Assembly: GCF_016863335.1 (NCBI RefSeq)
Contig: NZ_BOOR01000060.1
Span: 23,432 to 87,431, forward strand
DNA: 64,000 nt
Origin: Planotetraspora thailandica
GTDB lineage: Bacteria > Actinomycetota > Actinomycetes > Streptosporangiales > Streptosporangiaceae
Reading direction: 5' to 3'
Numbering within the stretch: the first letter of the stretch is position 1; the number at the start of each line of letters is the position of its first letter. Shown in pieces: positions 25,091 through 33,980 of the stretch. Made by a program: the position numbers and the translations under genes. The notes beneath the pieces are model-generated. The model worked only from the letters and a program-made list of their open reading frames with translations, was not told the origin of the DNA and made no database searches.

Positions 25091-26694
25091 ACACGCTCGC
25101 CGGCACCGGCGCCCTGATCCGGTTGATCGTGCGGCGGGATCGCATCCTCATGCCGATCTGGGTGCTCTTCATGGCCGTCATCCCGCTTGCCCTCTTATCG
25201 TCGATCAAGGAACTGGTCCCGACGGAGGCAGCCCGGCAGGCGTATGCCGCCGAGTCCTTCGGCAACTCGACCTTCGTCATGCTCTACGGGCGGGTGTACG
25301 ACGCCGGCCTGGGCGGCCTCACCTTCTGGCGTGCGGGCTTCAGCATGCTCGTAGTCGGGCTGATCAGCCTGCTCATGGTGATCCGGCACACCCGGACCGA
25401 GGAAGAGGCCGGCCGCCGCGAGCTCGTGGGGTCGGCGGTGGTCGGCAGGCACGCGGGTCTGGCGGCGGCGCTCATCGCCACGATCGGCGCCAACCTGGTG
25501 CTGGCCGTGCTGGTGGCGCTCGGCCTGATGGGCCAGGATCTGCCGGCCGGCGGCGCGTTCGCCTTCGGCCTCGCCTGGGCGGCGGCCGGCGCAATGTTCG
25601 CCGCGGTCGGGGCGCTCGTCGCCCAGCTCACCGAAGGCGCCGGGGCCGCTCGTGGCATCGGCGTCACGGTGGCGGCGGTGGCCTTCGTGCTCCGGGCTGT
25701 GGGTGACGTGAGCGGTACGGGCGCCGACCCAGCGTGGCCGTCCTGGTTGTCACCGCTCGGCTGGACCGCACAGGTCCACGCGTTCCGCGACGAACGCTGG
25801 TGGATCTTCGCCCTGGCCGTCGCGTTCGTGGCGGTGCTCACGGCGGTGGCCTTCGTCCTGCAGTCCCGCCGGGACGTCGCGGCCGGCCTGCTGCCGCCGC
25901 GGCTCGGCCCGGCCGAGGCCTCACCCGCCCTCCGTACGCCGCTCGCGCTGGCCTGGCGCCTGCATCGCGGCACCCTGCTCGCCTGGGCCGCGGGATTCAT
26001 CGCGCTGGGTGCCATATTCGGCGGCGCCGCGCAGACCACGCAGGACATGCTCGCCGACAACCCGCAATTGCTGGAGGTCTTCGAGCGCATGGGCGGCACC
26101 TCCGCGCTCAGCGACCTCTTCATCGCCGCCACGATGAGCATCACCGCTCTGATCGCGTCCGGCTACGCCGTCCAGGCGGCGCTGCGCATGCGGACGGAGG
26201 AGGCGGGCCTGCGTCTGGAGCCGCTGCTGGCCACAGGGGTGGGCAGGCTGACGTGGGCGGCGAGCCACCTGGTGTTCGCCCTCCTCGGCCCGACCCTGGT
26301 CATGGTGGCCGCCGGACTGACCACCGGCCTCACCTACGGGGCGAGCATCGGCGACGTCGGCGGCCAACTGCCGCGGGGACTGGCCGCCGCCCTCGTGCAG
26401 CTGCCGGCGGTCTGGGTGCTGGCCGGCCTGACCGCCGCGATCTTCGGTCTCCTGCCCCGGCTCGCGCCTGCGGTGGCCTGGAGCGCGCTCGGCCTGTGCC
26501 TGTTCCTCGGCCAGCTCGGCGCGGCCCTTCAACTGAGCCAGGCCGCGCTTGATGTGTCACCGTTCACCCACATTCCGCGGGTGCCGGGCGGCGACGTGTC
26601 CGCACTGCCGCTCGTGCTGCTGACCGCCATCGCCGCAGCCCTCGTGGTGTTCGGTCTGGCCGCCTTCCGGCGGCGGGACGTGCCGGTCACCTGA
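25087..26694 (+). CDS. ABC-2 type exporter permease
   Basis: The 535-residue membrane protein has about twelve hydrophobic segments in two similar halves, the fused form of an ABC-2 permease found with polyketide-antibiotic exporters. An FxRDxRWW-like loop ([10 protein letters not shown]) near residue 235 separates the halves. It is translationally coupled to the ATPase gene by a 4-base overlap. Codon 37 is TTA, a rare leucine codon in such GC-rich DNA, so production may depend on a developmentally controlled leucyl tRNA. A terminator follows. Confidence 0.88.
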   Translation: MNTLAGTGALIRLIVRRDRILMPIWVLFMAVIPLALLSSIKELVPTEAARQAYAAESFGNSTFVMLYGRVYDAGLGGLTFWRAGFSMLVVGLISLLMVIRHTRTEEEAGRRELVGSAVVGRHAGLAAALIATIGANLVLAVLVALGLMGQDLPAGGAFAFGLAWAAAGAMFAAVGALVAQLTEGAGAARGIGVTVAAVAFVLRAVGDVSGTGADPAWPSWLSPLGWTAQVHAFRDERWWIFALAVAFVAVLTAVAFVLQSRRDVAAGLLPPRLGPAEASPALRTPLALAWRLHRGTLLAWAAGFIALGAIFGGAAQTTQDMLADNPQLLEVFERMGGTSALSDLFIAATMSITALIASGYAVQAALRMRTEEAGLRLEPLLATGVGRLTWAASHLVFALLGPTLVMVAAGLTTGLTYGASIGDVGGQLPRGLAAALVQLPAVWVLAGLTAAIFGLLPRLAPAVAWSALGLCLFLGQLGAALQLSQAALDVSPFTHIPRVPGGDVSALPLVLLTAIAAALVVFGLAAFRRRDVPVT

Positions 26695-26701
26695 TCGCGG
26701 T

Positions 26702-26738
26702 GTCCTCGTGACCGGGTCGTGTGCCCGGCCACGAGGAC
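26702..26738 (+). terminator. hairpin terminator after the exporter operon
   Basis: A 9-bp stem GTCCTCGTG/CACGAGGAC with an inner CCGGG/CCCGG stem lies eight bases after the permease stop codon. Confidence 0.7.
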
Positions 26739-26863
26739 GGCCTCCCGCCTGTATCTACGGCATTCCGGTCCCGCCTTGGACGTTCCTTGGTTCCCCCGCC
26801 CAAATGGTCGAAAAGCTGTTTGCCGAGCCCTTGGTAGCGTGATTTCGCTGAAAGGGGCTTTTG

Positions 26864-27298
26864 GTGTCTACTGCTCGATATGTCACGGATCGTCTGTTTG
26901 ATGCGCTGAACCGCCACGATCTCGACACCGCAGAGCAGTGTTTCGGCCCGGACGCGGTCTACATCAACATCGCGGGGATGGCCGAGGGCCACGACCAGAT
27001 CCGGTCCTTCTACGAGTCCCTGCTCGAGGCGTACCCGGATCTGCACTACAAGTGCTTGACCAGGATGTCGACCGGTGATCTCACGATGACCGAGTGGACA
27101 TTCACCGGCACGCACAGGGGAGTCGTCCTGGGGCCCCACGGCGAGCCGATCGAGCCGACCCACCGCAGAGTCGTGCTCCACGGATGCTCCGCCGGCCAGG
27201 TCGAGGACGGCCTGATCGTCAACTACCGCGTCTACTTCAACGAACTGGAGCACTACGGCCAGCTGGGATTGTTCCTCCGGGTGAGCGACGCCGCCTGA
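26864..27298 (+). CDS. SnoaL-like / ester cyclase family protein
   Basis: The 144-residue protein fits the SnoaL/NTF2 fold: an N-terminal helix DRLFDALNRHDLDTAEQCF, then FYESLLEAYPDLHY and a C-terminal strand GLIVNYRVYFNELEHYGQLGL, the last of which is very typical of SnoaL-like cyclases. Family members act on polyketide or small aromatic substrates, but many single genes have unknown roles. GTG at 26864 has AAAGGGG upstream and is preferred over the TTG before it. It stands alone. Confidence 0.8.
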   Translation: MSTARYVTDRLFDALNRHDLDTAEQCFGPDAVYINIAGMAEGHDQIRSFYESLLEAYPDLHYKCLTRMSTGDLTMTEWTFTGTHRGVVLGPHGEPIEPTHRRVVLHGCSAGQVEDGLIVNYRVYFNELEHYGQLGLFLRVSDAA

Positions 27299-27387
27299 CC
27301 CGGGTGCCTGCGTGAGGCTCCGACACGAGCGCCCCCAATGCGGAAGGAGCACGTGAGACACTCTGTGCGGTCACATAATGGGTTCCG

Positions 27388-29217
27388 ATGTTTACGGACG
27401 GTGACCACCAGGTCGATGTGAGTGTTCTCGTGCCCGCGCGCGACTGCCGGGCGCATCTCGACCGGTGCCTCACCTCTCTGCTCGTCCAGCGCGTCGCCAA
27501 GGAGATCATCGTCGTCGACGGAGGCTCCCGCGACGGCACGCGCGAACTGCTCTCGCTCTACGCCGACCACCACCCCGGCGTCGTGGTGCCGGTCTACCAG
27601 GACGGCTGGGCCGTACCGGCCCGGTTACGCAACCGGGCCCTGGCCGAGGCGAAAGGCCGGTACCTCTTCTTCTGCGACGGCGGCGACCACCTCGGCCCCG
27701 ACGCGCTGCGGCGCATGGTGGAGATGGCCGACGCCAACGGGTCCGACGTGGTCCTCGGCAAGATCGTGCGCTCTCCCGCACGGCCCGGCAGGGCCGCGGG
27801 CCACCCCGTCCGCCTCGCCGAGTTCCCCTTCCGCGACGACGCCGCCCACGTCTCCCTTCCCGACGCCTACGACAGCCTCTCCTGCGCCAAGCTCTTCCGC
27901 CGCGACCTGATCGAACGGCACGGCATCCGGTTCGACGAGGCGCTCCTCGCCGGCGACGACATGTTGTTCTCGGTGCACGCCTACTGCCACGCGGACGTCG
28001 TGTCGGCGGTCGCCGGCCACGACTGCTATCACCTGGTCTCCCGTCACAACGGCGGCGTCCCCATGGCCGAGGTCGCCGGGCACGACCCGTTGGCCTGGCT
28101 CAGGATGATCCGCGCGCCGATCGAGCTGATGGCCGGGCACATTCCGGCCGGGCCCCTGCGCGACCGCCTGCTGCTGCGCCACCTGCGGGCCGACGTGCTC
28201 GCCCTGCTCGGCGCTCCCTTCCTCGCGGCCTGCGACGCCGCACGCGAGAAGATCATCACTGAGGTCGCCGACATCTGCGCCGAATGGCTGACCGAGGGCG
28301 TGCGCGACCTGTTCGACCCCGCAGAACGGCTGCGCGTCGACTCCCTCGACGACCCCGCAAGGCTCGTACGGCTGGCCGGCATCGAGACCGCCACGTTGCG
28401 CCACCGGCTCGCCGGGCTGGAATGGGCGGGAGGCAGCCTGACGGTCTCGGGAAGCGTCACGCTCGCGGGCTTCGACGGCGAGGCCGGCCTGGTCCTGAGG
28501 GAGCGGGGCTCGTCGGGGGAGCGGCGGGTGCCGGTCACGCGGGTGGCGGATCGGTTCGGCGCCTCGATCGACGTCGGCGCGCTGCCCTCCGGCGTGTGGG
28601 ACGTGCACGTCGCCGTCGAATGTGAGGGAGTGCGCAGGATGGCCCGGCTGCGGCCCGAGCGCGACCCCGTCATGACCGTCCCCGGCCCTCGTTTCACGTC
28701 CGGCTCCGTCGTGATGCCCTTCCTGACCCGGTCGCAGGGTTGTCTCGCGCTCGACGTCGGCGGCCATCTCCTGCGGGTGCCCGGCGACGTACGGCTGGCC
28801 CGTGCCGTATGGGTGGGACACCGGCTGCGCGTCGAGGGCCAGGTGTACGTGGGCGGCGCGCCGGGGGCGAAGGCCGTCCGGCAGCTGGTCTGGCGCGAGC
28901 GGGCCTCGGGACGCGAGCGACGCGGTGCGGTGCTGGCGACCGGCTCCAACTCGTTCGCGGCCGTGGTGGACGGTTTCGCGGCCGGCACCTGGGACGCCTA
29001 CCTGGAGCTCGATGTGGGCGGCCCGCCCGTGCGCTTCCCCGTCCGGGTGGACCGGCCGGACGAACTCGGCCGGTCCGCGCGGTGGTGGTCGGGTCTCAGG
29101 CGATGGACCGTCCGTCCGTATGCCACCGCGGTGAACCGCCGTCTCAGCACATCGGTGCATGTTTCCACGCCGTTCACCCTGCTCGGTTCCGCGATGCGTA
29201 AGTTAGGCCCGAGTTAA
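27388..29217 (+). CDS. family 2 glycosyltransferase, wall-teichoic-acid transferase-like
   Basis: The 609-residue protein has an N-terminal GT-A domain (about 10-230): VSVLVPARDC, IIVVDGGSRDGT and a metal-site region CDGGD at 96-100, followed by the LLAGDDMLF acceptor-side motif near 192. Residues about 350-570 hold two beta-rich repeats (GLVLRERGSSGERR..., VRQLVWRERASGRERR...), which recall the C-terminal modules of TarS-like enzymes that decorate teichoic acids. The middle aspartate of the usual DxDD is glycine. Two TTA codons occur (80 and 606). The ATG has no clear ribosome site. It stops immediately before the transporter leader. Confidence 0.78.
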   Translation: MFTDGDHQVDVSVLVPARDCRAHLDRCLTSLLVQRVAKEIIVVDGGSRDGTRELLSLYADHHPGVVVPVYQDGWAVPARLRNRALAEAKGRYLFFCDGGDHLGPDALRRMVEMADANGSDVVLGKIVRSPARPGRAAGHPVRLAEFPFRDDAAHVSLPDAYDSLSCAKLFRRDLIERHGIRFDEALLAGDDMLFSVHAYCHADVVSAVAGHDCYHLVSRHNGGVPMAEVAGHDPLAWLRMIRAPIELMAGHIPAGPLRDRLLLRHLRADVLALLGAPFLAACDAAREKIITEVADICAEWLTEGVRDLFDPAERLRVDSLDDPARLVRLAGIETATLRHRLAGLEWAGGSLTVSGSVTLAGFDGEAGLVLRERGSSGERRVPVTRVADRFGASIDVGALPSGVWDVHVAVECEGVRRMARLRPERDPVMTVPGPRFTSGSVVMPFLTRSQGCLALDVGGHLLRVPGDVRLARAVWVGHRLRVEGQVYVGGAPGAKAVRQLVWRERASGRERRGAVLATGSNSFAAVVDGFAAGTWDAYLELDVGGPPVRFPVRVDRPDELGRSARWWSGLRRWTVRPYATAVNRRLSTSVHVSTPFTLLGSAMRKLGPS

Positions 29218-29234
29218 TTGCCAGTTATATGCAA
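29218..29234. promoter_or_regulatory. possible nickel-regulator (Nur-like) box before cbiM
   Basis: TTGCCAGTTATATGCAA keeps the TTGC-N9-GCAA arms of Fur-family Nur boxes (TTGCAA-N5-TTGCAA), with two mismatched inner positions. It sits about 55-75 bases upstream of a nickel/cobalt transporter gene, where such a box would be expected. The assignment is tentative. Confidence 0.35.
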
Positions 29235-29256
29235 CTGCGACAAGCTCCTCTAAGGT

Positions 29257-29274
29257 GATGGCGTATTCGCCATC
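29257..29274 (+). promoter_or_regulatory. perfect hairpin in the cbiM leader
   Basis: GATGGCG-TATT-CGCCATC forms a perfect 7-bp stem with a 4-base loop ending three bases before the GGAGGGG ribosome site of cbiM. It is too small to be a cobalamin riboswitch but may affect translation or RNA stability. Confidence 0.5.
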
Positions 29275-29290
29275 GTGGAGGGGCTTGTCC

Positions 29291-30325
29291 ATGCACGTGC
29301 CTGATGGGTTCTTCAACGTCCCCGTGTCCGTTGGAGCCGGTGTGGTCGCGGCCGCCGGCGTCGCGGTCTGCCTGCGGCGGGCCCGGCAGGAACTGGACGA
29401 CCGCACCGCCCCGATGGCGGGACTCGTCGCGGCCTTCATCTTCGCCGTCCAGATGCTCAACTTCCCCGTCGCCGCCGGGACGAGCGGCCATCTGCTGGGA
29501 GGCGCCCTGGCAGCGATCCTGGTCGGTCCTTATACGGCCGTCCTGTGTGTGGCCGTGGTGCTGCTCGTACAGGGCTTCTTCTTCGCCGACGGCGGGCTCA
29601 CGGCGCTCGGCGTCAACATCACCCTGATGGCGGTCGTCACCGCCGCCGTGGGCTGGGCCGTCTTCCGGCTGGTGACCCGCAGCGCGCCGCGCAGCCGTAC
29701 CGCCGTGGTCGTGGGGTCGTTCCTGGCCGCGCTGATCTCGGTTCCGGCCGCCGCGCTCGCGTTCACCGTGCTGTTCCGGTTCGGTGGGACCGCGCCGATC
29801 GAGGTGTCGTCCGTGGCCGCGGCGATGGGCGGCGTCCATGTGCTGATCGGCCTGGGCGAGGGCCTGATCACCGGGCTGACCGTGAGCAGCGTGCTGGCCG
29901 TGCGGCCCGACCTGGTGTACGGCGCACGCGGTCTGGCCGCGCCCCTGGTGCTCCGCACGGCGGACGGCGAGGTCCCAGCCGAGGAGCCCGCCGAGCAGCC
30001 CGTCGACGCTCCGAAGCGGAGCTTGCGACCGATCCTGCTCGGTGGGGGACTCGTCGCTCTCGTGCTGGCCGGATTCGTCTCCTTCTACGCATCGAGCGCA
30101 CCCGACGGCCTGAACAAGGTGGCCGCCGACAAGGGTTTCAACGCGAACGAGAGGCCCCACGACCTCGAGACCGGTCCCCTCGCCGGATACGGCGTCAGCG
30201 GAGTCGAAGACGAGCGGCTGTCCGGCGGCCTCGCCGGGATCGCGGGTGTCGGGATCACCGTGCTCGCCGGCGGTGCGATCTTCTTCACGGTACGGAGGCG
30301 GCGTCAGGACAAGGTCGCCGCGTGA
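29291..30325 (+). CDS. cbiM: energy-coupling factor transporter substrate-specific protein CbiM fused to PDGLE domain
   Basis: The 344-residue membrane protein binds the metal ion of a group I ECF importer. The N terminus MHVPDGF supplies the conserved amino-terminal histidine that ligates Ni(II) or Co(II) in CbiM/NikM, followed by about six membrane segments to about 230. The C-terminal 110 residues are a CbiN/NikN-like PDGLE module (PDGLNKVAADKGF) bounded by two membrane helices. ATG at 29291 places the metal-binding His at position 2 and has GGAGGGG upstream; the longer reading from 29255 would bury it. The cbiQ and cbiO genes follow. Confidence 0.9.
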   Translation: MHVPDGFFNVPVSVGAGVVAAAGVAVCLRRARQELDDRTAPMAGLVAAFIFAVQMLNFPVAAGTSGHLLGGALAAILVGPYTAVLCVAVVLLVQGFFFADGGLTALGVNITLMAVVTAAVGWAVFRLVTRSAPRSRTAVVVGSFLAALISVPAAALAFTVLFRFGGTAPIEVSSVAAAMGGVHVLIGLGEGLITGLTVSSVLAVRPDLVYGARGLAAPLVLRTADGEVPAEEPAEQPVDAPKRSLRPILLGGGLVALVLAGFVSFYASSAPDGLNKVAADKGFNANERPHDLETGPLAGYGVSGVEDERLSGGLAGIAGVGITVLAGGAIFFTVRRRRQDKVAA

Positions 30326-30377
30326 GCCGGGAAGCCCGGCCTGAAGGCCTGGGAGTACGGAATCGGGGGAGTCGCGG

Positions 30378-31142
30378 GTGAGCGCGGGTCACCATCACAC
30401 CCTCTATCTGCCGGGCGACACCCCAATCCACCGTCTGCCGCCGCAGTGCAAGCTGCTCGCGGCCGTGGGGTTCGCCGTGGCGGTGGTGGCGACCCCGCGG
30501 GAGGCCTGGTGGGCCTTCGCGGTCGACGTGCTGCTGCTGGCGGGTGTCGCGGCCGTCGCGCGGGTCCCCGCCGCCCTCGTTCTGCGCCGCATGGTCATCG
30601 AGGTGCCGTTCGTGCTGTTCGCCGTGGCGATCCCGTTCATCGGACTCGGGGAGCGGGTCGAGGTGGCGGGGGTGTCCCTGAGCGTGGCCGGGCTCTGGGC
30701 CGCCTGGAACATCCTGGTCAAGGCCACGCTGGGGGTGGTCGCCTCCATCCTCCTGGCGGCGACCACCGAGCCGCGCATGATGCTTCTCGGCGCGGAGCGG
30801 CTCCGCCTGCCGTCGCTCCTCGTCCAGATCGCCACGTTCATGCTCCGCTACATGGACGTGATCATCGATCAGGCGCGGCGCATGCGGATCGCGCGGGAGT
30901 CGCGGGGGTTCGTCGCCCGGGACATCCGTCACGCCCCCACCCTGGCCAGGTCGGCGGGCGCCCTGTTCATCCGGTCATACGAGAGAGGAGAGCGGGTGCA
31001 CCTCGCGATGCTCAGCCGCGGGTACACCGGGCAGATGCCGGTGATCCACGAACTGCCGGCCCCTCGGCGCGACTGGGCCGTGGCCGCCGCCCTGCCCGGT
31101 CTCGCGCTGGCGACGGCCGCGCTCGCCTGGAGCCTGGCGTGA
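30378..31142 (+). CDS. cbiQ: energy-coupling factor transporter transmembrane protein CbiQ
   Basis: The 254-residue protein is the EcfT-type scaffold that couples the ATPase to the substrate-binding component. It shows five or so hydrophobic segments and the two cytoplasmic coupling motifs with the Ala-Arg-Gly/Ser-Arg-Gly pattern: RESRGF near 174 and LSRGYTG near 215. The GTG start has GGGGGAG upstream. The stop overlaps the cbiO start as GTGA. Spacing of 52 bases from cbiM suggests one operon. Confidence 0.9.
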   Translation: MSAGHHHTLYLPGDTPIHRLPPQCKLLAAVGFAVAVVATPREAWWAFAVDVLLLAGVAAVARVPAALVLRRMVIEVPFVLFAVAIPFIGLGERVEVAGVSLSVAGLWAAWNILVKATLGVVASILLAATTEPRMMLLGAERLRLPSLLVQIATFMLRYMDVIIDQARRMRIARESRGFVARDIRHAPTLARSAGALFIRSYERGERVHLAMLSRGYTGQMPVIHELPAPRRDWAVAAALPGLALATAALAWSLA

Positions 31143-31894
31143 AGCCCCAAGGCGCCGTCTCGCTTGAGGTCCGGCGCCTGGCCTACGCCTATCCGGACGG
31201 CACGCAGGCGCTCTTCGGCGTCGATCTCAGCATCGCGCGCGGGGAGCGGGTCGCGCTGCTCGGACCGAACGGAGCGGGCAAGACCACCCTGGTCATGCAC
31301 CTCAACGGCATTCTGACGCCGGGGCACGGTTCGGTGGAGGTGGCGGGGCTGCCCGTCCGAGCGGACACGCTCAGGGAGATCCGCCGACGGGTCGGCCTGG
31401 TCTTCCAGGATCCCGACGACCAGCTGTTCATGCCGACCGTCCGGGAGGACGTCGCCTTCGGCCCGGCCAACATGGGTGTGCGGGGTGCGGAGCTGGAGCG
31501 CAGGGTGGCCGACGCGCTGGAGCGGGTGGGCATGGCGGGCGTGGCCGACCGGCCGCCGCACCACCTGTCCTTCGGCCAGCGCAGGCGGGTGGCGGTCGCC
31601 ACCGTGCTGGCCATGGAGCCGGAGATCCTCGTGCTCGACGAGCCGTCGTCGAACCTCGATCCCGCCTCACGCCGTGAACTCGCCCAGATTCTGAAAAATC
31701 TGGATGTGACGGTGCTGATGGTCACGCACGATCTTCCGTACGCGCTGGAGTTGTGCGAGCGCTCGCTCATCCTGTCCGGGGGTGTGATCGTCGCAGATGG
31801 GCCCACCGATAAGCTCCTCGGGGACGGCGATCTGCTCGCCGCGCACCGCCTCGAATTGCCGTACGGCTTCGCGCCGCCTGCTCACCCACGGTGA
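31139..31894 (+). CDS. cbiO: energy-coupling factor transporter ATPase CbiO
   Basis: The 251-residue ATPase powers the importer. It carries Walker A GPNGAGKTT near 40-48, Q-loop VFQDPDDQLF (typical of ECF ATPases), signature LSFGQ, Walker B ILVLDEPSSNLDP and switch VTHDL. The GTG start overlaps the cbiQ stop codon; an open frame extends much further upstream inside cbiQ but that part has no family similarity. Only one ATPase is present, so it probably works as a homodimer. Confidence 0.92.
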   Translation: MKPQGAVSLEVRRLAYAYPDGTQALFGVDLSIARGERVALLGPNGAGKTTLVMHLNGILTPGHGSVEVAGLPVRADTLREIRRRVGLVFQDPDDQLFMPTVREDVAFGPANMGVRGAELERRVADALERVGMAGVADRPPHHLSFGQRRRVAVATVLAMEPEILVLDEPSSNLDPASRRELAQILKNLDVTVLMVTHDLPYALELCERSLILSGGVIVADGPTDKLLGDGDLLAAHRLELPYGFAPPAHPR

Positions 31895-31929
31895 TGCGCA
31901 AGTAAAGTGGCGCGGAGGAGGTTTCAACG

Positions 31930-32274
31930 ATGAAGCTGCGGCTCGCGCGCCGTTCGCTCTCGGGTGCCGTCGTCGTGGCGGTTGAAGGCGAGCTCGATCT
32001 GTTCACGGCCCCGTTCCTGCGAGATGAGGTGCGTGACGCGATCAAGCAGGACGGTCCCACCTTGGTTCTCGATCTCGCCGCGTTGTCGTTCATGGACTCC
32101 AGCGGGCTGAGCGTGCTGATCGAGGCGTGGCGGCTGGCGGCGAGCGAGGGCGGCGGCGTCTGCCTGGCCTCACCGCAGGCGCCCGTGGCCCGCATCCTGA
32201 GGACCACCGGACTTGACCGACGCATCAAGGTCTACCCCGATGTCGACACCGCGATTTTGCGCCATCCCGAGTAG
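31930..32274 (+). CDS. STAS-domain anti-sigma factor antagonist
   Basis: The 114-residue protein is a single STAS domain: VVVAVEGELDLFTA, then VLDLAALSFMDSSGLSVLIEA, where the serine of MDSSG is the usual phosphorylation site for an anti-sigma kinase. Such proteins release a sigma factor by binding its anti-sigma factor when unphosphorylated. A strong GGAGGAG ribosome site precedes the ATG. No kinase or sigma gene is adjacent; the SpoIIE-type phosphatase at 39.5 kb could be a partner, but this is only a guess. Confidence 0.87.
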   Translation: MKLRLARRSLSGAVVVAVEGELDLFTAPFLRDEVRDAIKQDGPTLVLDLAALSFMDSSGLSVLIEAWRLAASEGGGVCLASPQAPVARILRTTGLDRRIKVYPDVDTAILRHPE

Positions 32275-32307
32275 AACTTCATTCGGTTCTCGCGTTAGGG
32301 TCCGCCT

Positions 32308-33087
32308 ATGGACCTTAACGGAGCAGCAGTAATCATCTCGGGCGGTGCCAGCGGCCTCGGCGAGGCCACGGCCCGTGAGGTGGCCGGCATCGGCGCGACC
32401 GTGGTCATCGCCGATTTGAACGCGGAGCGCGGCAAGGCGCTCGCCGACGAGTTGGGCGGGGTGTTCGCCCAGACCGACGTCTCCGACGAGGCCTCGGTGC
32501 AGGCCGCCGTCGACGCCGCGGTCGCCACCGGCAAGCCCCTGCGCGCGGTGATCAGCAGCGCCGGCATCGGGTGGGCGTCCAGGACCGTCAACCGTGACGG
32601 CTCGCCGCACGACCTCGCCTCCTATCGCAAGGTGATCGACGTCAACCTGATCGGCACGTTCAACCTCATGCGCATCGGCGCGGCCGCCATCGCCAAGACC
32701 GAGCCGGTCGACGCCGACGGCGCGCGCGGCGTGGTGATCAACACCGCGTCGGTTGCGGGCATCGAGGGCCAGACCGGCCAGGTGGCCTATTCGGCCTCCA
32801 AGGGCGGCATCATCGGCATGACGCTTCCCGCCGCCCGTGACCTCGCGGCGATCGGCGTGCGCGTCCTGACCATCGCCCCCGGCATCATCGACACCCCGAT
32901 CTACGGCACGATCGGCGACAAGAACGCCGAGGAGTTCAAGGCCAAGCTCATCGGGCCGGTGGCCTTCCCGAAGCGGCTCGGGCGGGCGTCGGAGTTCGGG
33001 CACCTCGTCCGCGCGCTGATCGAGAACGACTACATGAACGGCGAGGTCATCCGCTTCGACGGCGGCATCCGCTTCCAGCCCAAGTAG
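32308..33087 (+). CDS. short-chain dehydrogenase, 3-hydroxyacyl-CoA dehydrogenase type II-like
   Basis: The 259-residue enzyme has the nucleotide-binding glycine motif SGGASGLG (11-18), the adenine-ribose acidic residue after VVIAD, the NAG-like SSAGIG and the catalytic Y161-x3-K165 (YSASK). Overall it resembles the HSD10 group, which oxidises 3-hydroxyacyl-CoA with NAD. Placement 26 bases before an enoyl-CoA hydratase supports a beta-oxidation role. The ATG lies close after a TAGGGT box, so the leader may be very short. Confidence 0.87.
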   Translation: MDLNGAAVIISGGASGLGEATAREVAGIGATVVIADLNAERGKALADELGGVFAQTDVSDEASVQAAVDAAVATGKPLRAVISSAGIGWASRTVNRDGSPHDLASYRKVIDVNLIGTFNLMRIGAAAIAKTEPVDADGARGVVINTASVAGIEGQTGQVAYSASKGGIIGMTLPAARDLAAIGVRVLTIAPGIIDTPIYGTIGDKNAEEFKAKLIGPVAFPKRLGRASEFGHLVRALIENDYMNGEVIRFDGGIRFQPK

Positions 33088-33113
33088 GCCCCCGCCGAGT
33101 CCAGGGAGACGTC

Positions 33114-33878
33114 ATGTCCGATGAGGTTCTGGTAGAGGCCGACGGCGGAGTGGCCGTCATCACGATCAACCGGCCCCAGGCGAGGAACGCGGTCAACGGG
33201 GCCGTGGCCCGCGGCATCGCCGCGGCCGTGGACGAGCTCGACGAGCGCAAGGACGTGTCGGTCATCGTGCTGACGGGAGCGGGCGGCACCTTCTCGGCCG
33301 GCATGGACCTCAAGGGGTTCCTGACCGGTGACCTTCCGGTCGTCGAAGGGCGCGGCTTCGGCGGCATCACGGAGGCGCCTCCGCGCAAGCCGGTCATCGC
33401 CGCCGTCGAGGGATACGCCCTCGCGGGAGGCTTCGAGCTGGCCCTGGCGTGCGACCTCGTCGTCGCCTCGGAGAGGGCCGTCTTCGGCCTGCCGGAGCCC
33501 AAGCGCGGCCTGGTCGCGGGCGCTGGCGGCATCATGCGCCTACCGCGGCGCATCCCGTATCACGTGGCCATGGAGATCGCTCTGACGGGAGACCACTATC
33601 CCGCCACGCGGCTCCACGAGCTGGGACTGGTCAACCGGCTCACGCTGGAGGGCGAGGCCTTGAACGGCGCCGTCCAACTGGCCCGCACGATCGCGGCCAA
33701 CGCGCCGCTGGCCCTGGCCGCGACCAAGAAGGTGATCGTCGAGTCGGCCGACTGGTCGCGCGAGGAGATGTTCGCCAAGCAGCAGGCCATCATCAACCCC
33801 GTCTTCGGGTCCAGGGACGCGATGGAGGGGGCGGCGGCCTTCGCCGAGAAGCGCGCGCCCGAATGGAAGGGCGAATAA
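33114..33878 (+). CDS. enoyl-CoA hydratase/isomerase (crotonase) family protein
   Basis: The 254-residue protein has the crotonase oxyanion-hole regions: GGTFSAGMDLKGF near 62 and VEGYALAGGFELALACD near 100. The following E of FGLPEPKRG is conserved, which supplies one catalytic glutamate; the second (usually Glu at the GGFELALA position) is present as the E of FEL. It hydrates 2-enoyl-CoA to 3-hydroxyacyl-CoA, the step before the SDR encoded just upstream. Probably co-transcribed with it. Confidence 0.87.
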   Translation: MSDEVLVEADGGVAVITINRPQARNAVNGAVARGIAAAVDELDERKDVSVIVLTGAGGTFSAGMDLKGFLTGDLPVVEGRGFGGITEAPPRKPVIAAVEGYALAGGFELALACDLVVASERAVFGLPEPKRGLVAGAGGIMRLPRRIPYHVAMEIALTGDHYPATRLHELGLVNRLTLEGEALNGAVQLARTIAANAPLALAATKKVIVESADWSREEMFAKQQAIINPVFGSRDAMEGAAAFAEKRAPEWKGE

Positions 33879-33902
33879 GGCCCCTCTTCACCGGCGCGAA
33901 CC

Positions 33903-33940
33903 GCCCGGCTCCGCGGCGCATGGTCACGCCGGAGCCGGGC
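33903..33940 (+). terminator. hairpin terminator after the hydratase gene
   Basis: GCCCGGCTCCG pairs with CGGAGCCGGGC (11 bp), and AGTTTCC follows. It lies 25 bases after the hydratase stop codon. Confidence 0.65.
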
Positions 33941-33980
33941 AGTTTCCACGGCCGTGAACAGGAATGCGTACGGTAAAGCC

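Noticed and set aside
29218..29290. Cobalamin riboswitch before cbiM
   Set aside because: The gap between genes is only 73 bases, too short for the riboswitch, and no B12 box is seen.
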